This document shows positions 7,301-13,213 of a stretch of DNA of 14,369 bases, piece after piece. How positions within the stretch are numbered: the stretch's first letter is position 1; every line of letters starts with the position of its first letter. The notes beneath the pieces were generated by a model. That model saw only the letters and a list, made by a program, of their open reading frames with translations, did no database searches and was not told where the DNA came from. The DNA lies in contig JABJCS010000364.1 of assembly GCA_018665505.1 (NCBI GenBank), forward strand, positions 1-14,369. Reading direction: 5' to 3'. The position numbers were made by a program, and so were the translations under genes. This DNA is from Alphaproteobacteria bacterium (GTDB taxonomy: Bacteria > Pseudomonadota > Alphaproteobacteria > UBA8366).

Positions 7301-8397
7301 GCGTGGGATATGTATCGTCCGATTTTCGGCACCATTCCGCAACGAACGGATTTGGCCCGATGTTGTTGTCGTACGACCGGTCCAAGTTCGACGTCATCTG
7401 CTATGCTTGTAATATTACGCAGGATGACGTCACAGATCGTCTCCGTACGGCTGCAACCGAATGGCGGGATTGCGCCCACATGGGAGATGCCGCACTAGCA
7501 GCCCAAATACGCGAAGACAAAATTGATATCTTAGTCGACCTCTCGGGTCACTCGGCGGGTAATCGGTTAATGGTGTTCGCGCACAAGCCGGCACCGGTGC
7601 AAGTCACCGCCTGGGGTTTTGCGAATGGAACCGGCCTGCCGACAATCGATTACTTTTTGACGGACGCGATTGTTACACCGGAGTCGGAACATCACATGTA
7701 TGCCGAATCTGTTCGATTCCTGCCGAGTCACCTGCCCTATATGGCGCCGGTCCCGTCGCCCGACGTCGTCGAGCCACCGTGCCTGGTTAACGACTTTGTG
7801 ACCTTCGGCAGTTTCAATCGGCTTGAAAAAATGAACGATGCCGCCCTTGCAACTTGGTCCGAAATACTCAAACGAGTACCGGACGCGAGACTAATTATAA
7901 AAAGTCAGGCACTCGACCGCGAGACGGTGTTGAAGGAGTTCACTGCACGAATGGCGGTGACTGGTATTGACGCGGATAGGTTCGAACTCCTCGGCAGCGA
8001 TCCGCAACCGGAACACTTAGCCAAACACGCCCTTGTCGACATCATGCTCGACCCTTTCCCACACGGAGGAGGAATGAGCTCGGCTGATTCGCTATGGATG
8101 GGAGTTCCAGTTGTCGCACTGCGCGGAAACACGATTGCTGGCCGGATCGGTGCGTCGGCGCTACACGCCTTAGGGCTCGACGATTTTATCGCATCGAGCA
8201 GAGAGGACTACATTAAGATCGCCTTACGCATGGCCGACGATCTCGGTTATTTAGAGGAACTCCGCACTTTGCTGCGGGGTAAAATACTCACGAGCCCAGT
8301 CGGCGACCCAAGCCTATATGTCGGCGCAGTCGAAGAGATCTATCGGGATATTTGGACAGACTGGTGCGGCGCGCAAAATAGCGCCCCCCCTCTTTAG
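4324..8397 (+). CDS. Tandem TPR-GT41 (SPINDLY/OGT-like) O-glycosyltransferase with two complete catalytic units
   Basis: A 1357-residue protein. The start at 4324 gives M-N-R-Q-Q-R-R, the basic opening typical of alphaproteobacterial TPR glycosyltransferases, and avoids overlap with the dehydrogenase; the frame is open further upstream. Order of domains: five 34-residue TPRs (about 25-194); a GT41 catalytic domain (about 244-603) with G-Y-V-S-G-D-F-R-N-H at 248-257, D-L-A-G-H-S-A-G-N-R-L, N-R-I-E-K422, and D496-T-F-P-N-N-G-G; an acidic linker (604-635); nine TPRs (about 636-941); and a second GT41 domain (about 990-1348) with G-Y-V-S-S-D-F-R-H-H at 995-1004, N-R-L-E-K1169, and D1243-P-F-P-H-G-G-G. 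K422 and K1169 align with the sugar-nucleotide lysine of human OGT. The family transfers a sugar (GlcNAc or fucose) from a nucleotide sugar to Ser/Thr of proteins. There is no signal peptide or membrane segment, so it is predicted cytosolic. By eye it is more A/T-rich than the Moco genes. The target protein is unknown. Confidence 0.92.
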   Translation: MNRQQRRQAAKAAKRQGQASQDPRMAVARQAHMEGRHAEAEAIYDTLLSENPKDADALHFKGLLLFQHGRSEEAVAALREAIALRRGVASFHGNFANVLLNIGELEEAEIEFRKAIRLDKNYARAYVNFSALLIEKGKLSEAESAIDRALKLDPNNYEAINNLASIYRRQGRNDDAEAALHRALAINPNYELAYAGLIFVRDFNPRLSFEDQQMDRRRWAEKFIDPLSPDLPPQFKNPKDPERKLRIGYVSGDFRNHSAAISFSPSILERDRNSFDAYCYMTSAHRDSITEKFEASADAWRTAWGMSDADLLAHIQADEIDILVDLAGHSAGNRLPVFARHPAPIQISAWGHCTGTGMKAMDYIFADNMVMPPEDARHCSEEVVELSCCISFAPPQDAPDVTTSPALANGFVTFGSLNRIEKISDQTLAAWSDILRKTPGSRLQLKNTAFDDKDAVSQMRNRMRAVNINIDQVDLIGRTRWYEHLATLGNVDIALDTFPNNGGITTLETLWMGVPVVAIRGKGAASRIAASIIFASGHNEWVAASETEYINIATKLASDAIVLGDTRSNLRSEIASRPLGNPTLYAKEVEDQYRRLWRNWCNGGDPLQHHSDVNTESAPRTEASERKAEDGNADEIIRTAMEHHNAGRFDLAISGYEEALQRRPDDPELYHLKGVALSQAGQLEAGIALIRQAVELKDDAVDFHNNLGLLLSQAGQLEAAEQSLRKALVVKPDHTPAYSNLANVLDRMGREEDALAAHRTAIEIEPKNSALHGNLGLLLQKTGRTEEAAAILGIAAELAPDSPQAHNNFANMLQATGEFGRAETEFKHAIELNPNYANAYQNLGSLLIEIGRTEEGTQALRKAIEIHPNHAQALANLSTGLNLLSQHLDAAAAARRAIEIAPNLADAQNNLGAALRALGDHAGAETAYRRAVALDPAHSKAHSNLIYSLDFNAAYDVRDHQAERRRWYEQHGKPLADKFRPHSNSPTAKRRLRVGYVSSDFRHHSATNGFGPMLLSYDRSKFDVICYACNITQDDVTDRLRTAATEWRDCAHMGDAALAAQIREDKIDILVDLSGHSAGNRLMVFAHKPAPVQVTAWGFANGTGLPTIDYFLTDAIVTPESEHHMYAESVRFLPSHLPYMAPVPSPDVVEPPCLVNDFVTFGSFNRLEKMNDAALATWSEILKRVPDARLIIKSQALDRETVLKEFTARMAVTGIDADRFELLGSDPQPEHLAKHALVDIMLDPFPHGGGMSSADSLWMGVPVVALRGNTIAGRIGASALHALGLDDFIASSREDYIKIALRMADDLGYLEELRTLLRGKILTSPVGDPSLYVGAVEEIYRDIWTDWCGAQNSAPPL
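4396..6132 (+). repeat. Intragenic module 1: five TPRs plus first GT41 domain
   Basis: First copy of the duplicated unit in the 1357-residue protein (about residues 25-603). It aligns in order with the second copy: TPR array, then R-x-G-Y-V-S-x-D-F-R-x-H-S, a D-I-L-V-D-L-x-G-H-S-A-G-N-R-L segment, F-V-T-F-G-S-x-N-R-x-E-K, L-W-M-G-V-P-V-V-A-x-R-G, and a closing N/D-P-x-L-Y-x-x-x-V-E...Y-R-x-x-W-x-x-W-C. Boundaries are judged by eye. Confidence 0.85.
6229..8367 (+). repeat. Intragenic module 2: nine TPRs plus second GT41 domain
   Basis: Second copy of the unit (about residues 636-1348). It carries four more TPRs than copy 1 and has the same motif order in the catalytic part, but clearly diverged residues (for example H-G-G-G in place of N-N-G-G in the nucleotide-sugar loop). 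Each copy ends in an identical W-x-x-W-C context (W600-C601 and W1347-C1348), fixing the duplication boundary near that point. Confidence 0.85.
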
Positions 8398-9248
8398 TGG
8401 CACATCAAGACCGGCATTTCCGCCGCATCAAGGATATGACTGGTGATACCACCGAATATCATTTGCCGGATGCGGCTGCGGGTATAAGCGCCTTTTATTA
8501 GCAGATCGGCGTTAATTCTTTCCGCCTCTTCCAAGACCGCTTCACCTGCCGTACGGCGCCCGGCTTCGACATTCAGAGCCTCAGCGTTGATTCCATTGCG
8601 CCGCAAATGGATCGTGGCATCGTTGGCGGTCGGCCCCGGCACCATGCCTTCTTCGACTTGCAAGACCGTTACCTTTTCCGCTTCTCGCAACAAAGGCATG
8701 GCGAAGCTGATACAGCGCGGCGTCTCATAACTCCCATTCCAAGACACAACAACGTTCCTACCAAGGCCGGACGGCGGCTTCGGCGGCGCGATCAATATGG
8801 GCCGGCCCGTTTCAAAAAGCGCTGCTTCCAGTAGGCTCATGGTCGGCGTCGCGGAGTTTCGCACCGGTCGTCCAACGACAATCAAATCGAACAAGCGCCC
8901 CCGATTACCGACCAAATCACGGCCCGGAACCTCTTCTTCTACCCAGCCCGCCGTTGGGTGATCTTGCGGTGAGCCGCCACCGTTCAACGGCACGCCTTTC
9001 TCCTTCATGAACGCTTCAAAGAGCTCATGCGCGCGAACGGCGCGTTCTTTCTCTTGTTGTTGAAACGTCTCGACTAAATCGGGTGGCGTCACGCCCAAAC
9101 CTTCGCCGGCGACGACAACTTCGGTTAATCCCGGTTGTTCGTATAAACCTTCGACGTAGCTATCGAATCGTTTCGCCACGATTAACGCTGCTTCGAGTAT
9201 CGAGGGTAAAACGTCGCTTTCTTCCAACGGCACCAAGATCGTTTTCAT
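8394..9248 (-). CDS. Universal stress protein, two UspA domains
   Basis: A 284-residue protein with two UspA-type alpha/beta domains. Domain 1 opens M-K-T-I-L-V-P-L-E and ends D-L-I-V-V-G-R-P near 121-128. Domain 2 runs from about 163 (R-N-V-V-V-S-W-N-G-S) to I-K-G-A-Y-T-R-S-R at 251-259, then F-G-G-I-T-S at 265-270 and a closing M-P-V-L-M-C-H. The second domain resembles the ATP-binding G-x-x-G-(9x)-G-S/T motif, but the second Gly is Thr256, so nucleotide binding is uncertain. Family members are soluble stress-induced proteins without one defined reaction. I chose ATG 9248 because the six-G run (9253-9258) then has normal Shine-Dalgarno spacing; ATG 9251 would add one Met, and a TTG at 9260 is less likely. 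Its TAA stop overlaps the TAG of the convergent glycosyltransferase gene. Confidence 0.9.
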   Translation of the reverse strand: MKTILVPLEESDVLPSILEAALIVAKRFDSYVEGLYEQPGLTEVVVAGEGLGVTPPDLVETFQQQEKERAVRAHELFEAFMKEKGVPLNGGGSPQDHPTAGWVEEEVPGRDLVGNRGRLFDLIVVGRPVRNSATPTMSLLEAALFETGRPILIAPPKPPSGLGRNVVVSWNGSYETPRCISFAMPLLREAEKVTVLQVEEGMVPGPTANDATIHLRRNGINAEALNVEAGRRTAGEAVLEEAERINADLLIKGAYTRSRIRQMIFGGITSHILDAAEMPVLMCH

Positions 9249-9283
9249 CATACCCCCCAAAGGCGTTGTTCGGCTTCATGCAT

Positions 9284-9312
9284 ATTCTATACGAGGGGAT
9301 CGCGTAGGTTAA
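9284..9312 (-). promoter_or_regulatory. Putative sigma70-type promoter of the universal stress gene
   Basis: On the minus strand, a TTAACC -35 box (9307-9312; 4 of 6 consensus bases) and a TAGAAT -10 box (9284-9289; 5 of 6) are separated by exactly 17 bases. Transcription would start about 25-30 bases before the chosen ATG. The site lies in the 93-base gap after the GGDEF-EAL gene, the right place for an independent promoter. Not proven; judged by matching consensus only. Confidence 0.45.
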
Positions 9313-9341
9313 GCTTTATAACGACAGACCGGGAAGCGGCG

Positions 9342-11387
9342 TTATTCCATACCAGTCAAGGATGACGAGCCAGTCTCATGGTTATTGAACCAATCGACAA
9401 AACTCATCGCATCGATCGGCGGGCTAAAATGATAACCCTGCACGACGTCGCAACCATTCTCTCTCAGGAACTCAAGCTGCGGGACGGTCTCAACTCCCTC
9501 GGCAATGACGCCAAGATTTAATTGCTTCGCCAGATTGATAATAATCTGGGCGATTGCCGCATCGTCCGCATCATCCACGACATCGTTCACGAAAGATCTG
9601 TCGATCTTTAATTTATCCATCGGAAACCGTTTGAGGTAGGCCAACGACGAATGCCCCGTACCGAAATCATCGATGGCAAGACTCACCCCGATGTCATGCA
9701 ATCCGTGGAGCGCCATCACTGTCGCCTCTACATTTTCCATGATCATGCTCTCGGTAATTTCTAGCTCCAGACTGGCAGGGTCGACTTTGAACTCATTGAT
9801 CATTTGACCGATACCCTCCACGAGGTCGGTTCGCTTGAACTGTACCGCCGATAAGTTCACCGCAATCGGAATTGGCGGCAAACCGGTCGCCTTCCATTCA
9901 ACGAGCTGCTCACACGCTTTGCGCAAGACCCAATCACCGATGGGTACGATCAATCCAGAAGTTTCCGCGATAGGAATGAATTCGGCCGGGGAAATTTCTC
10001 CATGCTTTTCATGCGTCCAGCGGAGCAGCGCTTCGACGCCGACGATCTTGCCAGCGGCAATATCAACTTTCGGCTGATACTTGAGCCGCAATCCATCGTC
10101 GGAGATCGCCGTCCTTAACGCGTACTCCAATTCTTTTCGACGCAGCGCCTTGGCGTTGAGTTCCGCATTGTAAAAAGAGAACTTTCCGCGTCCGACATTC
10201 TTCGCCTGATATAGCGCCATATCCGCATTCTTCAGGAGGATATCTGGATCGCCGGAATCTTCGGGGAATAATGTAATACCGACGCTTGCCGTCGTGAAAA
10301 TTTCCGTCCCCTCGAGATTGATTGATTGTCGAAGTGCCTCCTCGACGGTTTGGGCAATCACGGTTGCGCCATTTGCATCGGTCAAGTTATTGGCAACGAT
10401 GGCAAACTCGTCACCTCCAAGACGGGCGACGAAGTCCGTTTCACGTGCCCGGCTGACAAGCCGCTGCGCAACCCGCTTCAGCAATGCATCTCCGGCTGGG
10501 TGCCCCAGAGAATCATTGACGTGTTTGAAATTATCTAGATCGAGTAGTAACAGCGCCCCGGTTCCACCGGAACGTCCGACTTGCGCGATTGCCTGGCGCA
10601 GCTCGCTCTGAAACATCGTGCGATTGGCGAGGCCGGTCAGAACATCGTAACTGGCGAGCCGCGCCAAACGTTGCTCAGCCAATTTGCGTTCAGTGACATC
10701 GGTCAGCCAATGCTGAGTTGCCCGTTCGCCATTCCACGTGACGACACGCACGCTGGTCTGAACCCAAATCTGTTCGCCGTCCGCACGAACCGCCTCAAAT
10801 TCGTAAATCTCCGGCGCGGCATTGCCGGCAAACCGAGCCTCGTTAAAAAGCTTCAAACGTTCATGCTCATGCATTGCGTATAATTCGCGGACGCTTTTGA
10901 GTTTGAGAATCTCGTCGACATCCGAGAAACCAAATATCCGCGCCAACGCTTGGTTGCCGAATACCGGGCGCCAATTGCGATGAATTAGAATTCCTTGCTG
11001 CGATTCCTCGACCAGATCCCGAAATCCGCCATCCTCATCTCGTAGCGATGGAATAGCTGATCGAGCTGGTGCCTCAGGCGCTGCAGCCAAGAAACAAACG
11101 CTCCTCGATTCTCTCTCCGGGACTGCAGTGAAATTTACAATATCGCCGGGTTCTCCTACCTGAATTTCCAGGGGTTGCCCGGAATTAAATACAGAGATGG
11201 CGGTTCTGCACATTTGCCTGAAATCATTCTCCCAAGCCGCCGCTTTCCGACCTTGGAGCCATTTTTCCGCCGCTGGGTTTTGATATTGAACGGAGCAATC
11301 CTCCGACAAAATGAGAACCGGCAGGGGATTCAGAGAAAAGTAGTCCAGCTCCGATCTGAACGATGGAAGTTCCACATGTGACGCCAT
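9342..11387 (-). CDS. PAS-PAS-GGDEF-EAL cyclic-di-GMP diguanylate cyclase/phosphodiesterase
   Basis: A 681-residue cytosolic protein with no transmembrane segment. Order: a divergent N-terminal PAS-like domain (about 12-100), a PAS/PAC domain (about 121-240, ending W-L-T-D-V-T-E-R-K), GGDEF (about 243-405) and EAL (about 415-665). The GGDEF signature G324-G-D-E-F328 is intact and is preceded by R315-E-T-D318 five residues upstream, the product-inhibition I-site. The EAL domain keeps E452-A-L, N511, the E-I-T-E block, D573-D574-F-G-T-G, K594, E630-G-V-E-T and Q650-G-Y, the metal and catalytic set of active phosphodiesterases. It can therefore in principle both make and break c-di-GMP; which activity dominates probably depends on the PAS sensors. 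The ligand is unknown. The gene is divergent from ridA. Confidence 0.95.
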   Translation of the reverse strand: MASHVELPSFRSELDYFSLNPLPVLILSEDCSVQYQNPAAEKWLQGRKAAAWENDFRQMCRTAISVFNSGQPLEIQVGEPGDIVNFTAVPERESRSVCFLAAAPEAPARSAIPSLRDEDGGFRDLVEESQQGILIHRNWRPVFGNQALARIFGFSDVDEILKLKSVRELYAMHEHERLKLFNEARFAGNAAPEIYEFEAVRADGEQIWVQTSVRVVTWNGERATQHWLTDVTERKLAEQRLARLASYDVLTGLANRTMFQSELRQAIAQVGRSGGTGALLLLDLDNFKHVNDSLGHPAGDALLKRVAQRLVSRARETDFVARLGGDEFAIVANNLTDANGATVIAQTVEEALRQSINLEGTEIFTTASVGITLFPEDSGDPDILLKNADMALYQAKNVGRGKFSFYNAELNAKALRRKELEYALRTAISDDGLRLKYQPKVDIAAGKIVGVEALLRWTHEKHGEISPAEFIPIAETSGLIVPIGDWVLRKACEQLVEWKATGLPPIPIAVNLSAVQFKRTDLVEGIGQMINEFKVDPASLELEITESMIMENVEATVMALHGLHDIGVSLAIDDFGTGHSSLAYLKRFPMDKLKIDRSFVNDVVDDADDAAIAQIIINLAKQLNLGVIAEGVETVPQLEFLRENGCDVVQGYHFSPPIDAMSFVDWFNNHETGSSSLTGME

Positions 11388-11574
11388 TTTTTCGTTCGCC
11401 CGTTAAGATCTCAATTTGGCGCATTTCCTTGGTTTATCAGCTTTGACAGATACCAAGAACAATCCGTGGTTAGATTAAAGTCACCAATTCGTATAGATTT
11501 AGTTAACATTCGAGCATGTCTAAAAATTACCGAAAATGAGACCCGCAACACAACAACTAGAGGAATTCTAAAAA
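11388..11574. other. A/T-rich divergent intergenic region between the GGDEF-EAL gene and ridA
   Basis: The 187 bases between two divergently oriented starts should hold both promoters. It is visibly more A/T-rich than the genes. A TTGACA hexamer (11443-11448) is present, but no good -10 lies 16-18 bases downstream. The likely ribosome site of ridA is AGAGGA (11559-11564). An imperfect inverted repeat at 11428-11457 is listed separately. Readings of this region as coding show no recognisable protein. Confidence 0.6.
11428..11457. promoter_or_regulatory. Imperfect inverted repeat upstream of the GGDEF-EAL gene
   Basis: CTTGGT-TT-ATC (11428-11438) is complementary to GAT-ACCAAG (11449-11457): nine pairs, a two-base bulge and a ten-base loop that contains most of the TTGACA hexamer. 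It lies 41-70 bases before the GGDEF-EAL start. It could be an operator or a leader hairpin; no T-run follows in either direction, so it is not a classical terminator. Confidence 0.3.
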
Positions 11575-11925
11575 ATGACGATTGAGCGCCGACATTCAGG
11601 CCCGCGCATGAGCCAAGTAGTGGTTCACAACAACACGGTTTATCTCGCTGGTATTGTGGCTGATGACCGCGACGCCGACATGGCAACACAAACTCAACAA
11701 GTATTAGCTAAAATTGACGGACTCCTTGCCGAAGTTGGTTCAAACAAGTCCAAATTGCTCTGCGCGGAAATCTGGATCAACGACATGGCGAAATTCGGCG
11801 AAATGAACGGTGTTTGGGATGCTTGGATTGATCCGAGCAATCCCCCAACGCGTGCCTGCGGACAAGTGCCTCTGGCGCATCCGGACTTTAAGGTCGAGAT
11901 CATCGTCAGGGCAGCTGTCGACTAG
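11575..11925 (+). CDS. RidA-family (YjgF/YER057c/UK114) enamine/imine deaminase
   Basis: A 116-residue protein matching the Rid family along its length: G-x-x-Y-L-A-G at the first strand, T-Q-x-V-L-x-K-I-D in the helix, W-D-A-W-I-D, then P-T-R93-A-C95-G and K-V-E108-I-I-V. The Arg to Glu spacing of 15 equals that of R105 and E120 in the catalytically competent RidA subgroup. Such proteins form homotrimers and hydrolyse reactive imines such as 2-aminoacrylate, protecting pyridoxal-phosphate enzymes. AGAGGA lies ten bases before the ATG. The gene stands alone on the plus strand, divergent from the c-di-GMP gene and convergent with the selenoprotein gene. The exact Rid subgroup cannot be decided by eye, so no symbol is assigned. 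Confidence 0.92.
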   Translation: MTIERRHSGPRMSQVVVHNNTVYLAGIVADDRDADMATQTQQVLAKIDGLLAEVGSNKSKLLCAEIWINDMAKFGEMNGVWDAWIDPSNPPTRACGQVPLAHPDFKVEIIVRAAVD

Positions 11926-11933
11926 ATTCGTCC

Positions 11934-11965
11934 GCGGCGGCGTCTGAAAATTACAGCGCCGCCGC
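11934..11965. terminator. Hairpin between convergent ridA and selenoprotein genes (possible bidirectional terminator)
   Basis: GCGGCGGCG (11934-11942) pairs perfectly with CGCCGCCGC (11957-11965). The stem extends inward by CTG/CAG after a one-base bulge, leaving a seven-base A/T loop: twelve pairs in all. It starts eight bases past the ridA stop and covers the last codons and stop of the minus-strand gene. No T-run follows on either strand, so it would be a weak or Rho-assisted terminator, or an RNA 3'-end protector. Confidence 0.45.
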
Positions 11966-13189
11966 CTTACGTTCCCGTTGAGCAGCTGGAATTAGCGTTC
12001 TATCGCCGATCTTCGCGGCATACTCATCGCCACTTTCCATGAGAATGGGACGAAGCGCGAACAGGACGGTCGAGGCTGTTGTCTCATCCCAAAACCAATT
12101 GTCGAGTGCGGCACTGTCGGCTTGGCGGCCGGGCTGCGCGGCGGCGGCTTCGAGATAGAAGCTTTTCAAATCCTCGGTCGCATATTTTAGCGTATCTACC
12201 AACTGGACGTCTTCGCGTGGGTTTTCAGGCCATGGCCGTTCGAGAAATTCGGTGATGAACATCGCGAGGTCGGTAATCTCGATCCGTGACAAACCGACCG
12301 TCGTCCGGCCATTACGCGCTTTTAATCCGATATCGTACCATGGGCGCAATTGGTGCATTTCAGCGGCGACGGCTTCGGCCATGCTGCCCGGCGCGGCATC
12401 CGCGCCGGCGGGAGCGCCGAGCGCCACCGGGCACACCCAGCCCGAACCGTCCCCGGTGTCGGCGCTCGCGGGCGCGTCCTCCGGGAAGTCCTCGAGAACA
12501 GGGCCATCTTTCCGCTCCAATAGGCCGAGTGCCTTACCAATTACCCGGCGTTGAAACGCTGGGTCACCCGGCGCACCGAAGGGCCGCCCCAATTCGAACG
12601 ATACCCACAACGCGCGCGGTGGACGGATCCGCTCTGTATGTGGACGCACCAAGCTTATTTGCGTCGTCGCCAGTCCCGCTTCTTCCAGATAATGTGCGAG
12701 CGCGCCCACGGCACGCGTGCAATTCGGTCAGACCGGTGCCAGAAGCACCGCATTGACCTGATCCTCTTTCAAAAACCCGGCGATCTTGCGAACCAGCGGC
12801 GCCATTTCGGCTGGATCGGTCGCTCCCATGAACGAGTAATGATAGTCGGCCACGGAACCGATGATCTTTTCGGTGGCCATTTCGCCCAATCGTTCAATAG
12901 GGAAGACCACGTTCAGGTCTTGCTGATAACCGGTCCGGTCAAAATTCACCGAAATATGGCTCATTACGATGTCTTCTGCCGGCGTGTCGCGATGGAAGAC
13001 TCGGTAATCAGCATCCCCCCGTGCAAACGGCCTATCGTCGCGCAATTGCAGGCCCGCCGTCGAAATCACCGCGACGCGGCGCGCGCGCAAGGGCGGACCA
13101 TCGACGAAAGACGAAGTCTCGAAAGTGGGGCATTCCAAATGCAAGAGGTGCTGCTTTTCTTCCCCAGCAAGGTCGCTCATACGAACCAT
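11951..13189 (-). CDS. Predicted selenoprotein, glycine/sarcosine/betaine/D-proline reductase selenoprotein B (GrdB/PrdB)-like, with in-frame UGA
   Basis: One gene read through a TGA at 12728-12730, giving 412 residues with selenocysteine at 154. The codons before it read A-V-L-L-A-P-V and those after read P-N-C-T-R-A-V-G-A-L-A in the same frame. From memory, clostridial GrdB has U-G-T-C-T-R at its active site, so U-P-N-C-T-R fits. The N-terminal part has I-S-T-A-G-L, D-A-D-Y-R-V, S-H-I-S-V-N-F-D-R-T-G, L-N-V-V-F-P-I-E-R and Y-S-F-M-G-A-T-D-P, all family-like. After about residue 235 a ~175-residue extension is not recognised. The family carries out selenol-based reductive chemistry on amino-acid-derived substrates; here the substrate is unknown and a general thiol/selenol redox role is as likely. 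Start ATG 13189 has GGAA 6 bases upstream; ATG 13180 is an alternative. The frame is also open into the upstream metallophosphoesterase gene, but that part is not family-like. Alternatives are a nonsense mutation or sequencing error. Confidence 0.82.
12695..12721 (-). promoter_or_regulatory. bSECIS-like hairpin for selenocysteine insertion
   Basis: In the mRNA, six bases after the UGA begins a hairpin: UGC (12721-12719), a 2x2 mismatch (AC opposite UC), a seven-pair stem GCGUGCC (12716-12710) with GGCGCGC (12706-12700, one G-U pair), and a GUG triloop (12709-12707), closed by GCA (12697-12695). The loop begins 19 bases after the UGA and its first base is G. Both fit the known rules for bacterial SECIS elements bound by SelB (about 16-37 bases to a small loop with a G near its start). 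Predicted by hand; no folding energy computed. Confidence 0.6.
12728..12730 (-). other. In-frame UGA codon, predicted selenocysteine (Sec154)
   Basis: Stop-type codon TGA within a continuous family-like reading frame, at the position of the family's redox residue and followed three codons later by Cys157 (U-x-x-C). Elsewhere in the window TGA still acts as stop (moeA), so global reassignment of TGA to tryptophan is unlikely. Confidence 0.8.
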
Positions 13190-13213
13190 GGTCGTTCCAT
13201 TGCGTTGTGATGG

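Noticed and set aside
9318..9345. Inverted repeat ATAACG/CGTTAT just after the GGDEF-EAL stop as a terminator.
   Set aside because: Only six A/T-rich pairs around a 16-base loop and no following T-run.
11443..11448. TTGACA as the -35 box of a ridA promoter.
   Set aside because: The nearest plausible -10 (TAGATT at 11471) is 22 bases away, outside the functional range; no better partner seen.
11411..11689. 92-residue minus-strand reading frame across the ridA promoter region.
   Set aside because: No recognisable domain, and it overlaps both the intergenic control region and the well-supported ridA start.
12707..12709. GTG as start of a separate 252-residue protein (11951-12709).
   Set aside because: The same frame continues upstream through the TGA into family-like sequence, the conserved P-N-C-T-R would be cut off, and the GTG is the loop of the hairpin.
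12728..12730. Frameshift pseudogene explanation for the split selenoprotein gene.
   Set aside because: Both parts lie in one frame, and family-like sequence runs up to and directly on from the TGA. A point nonsense mutation remains possible but is less likely, given the Sec-like motif and hairpin.
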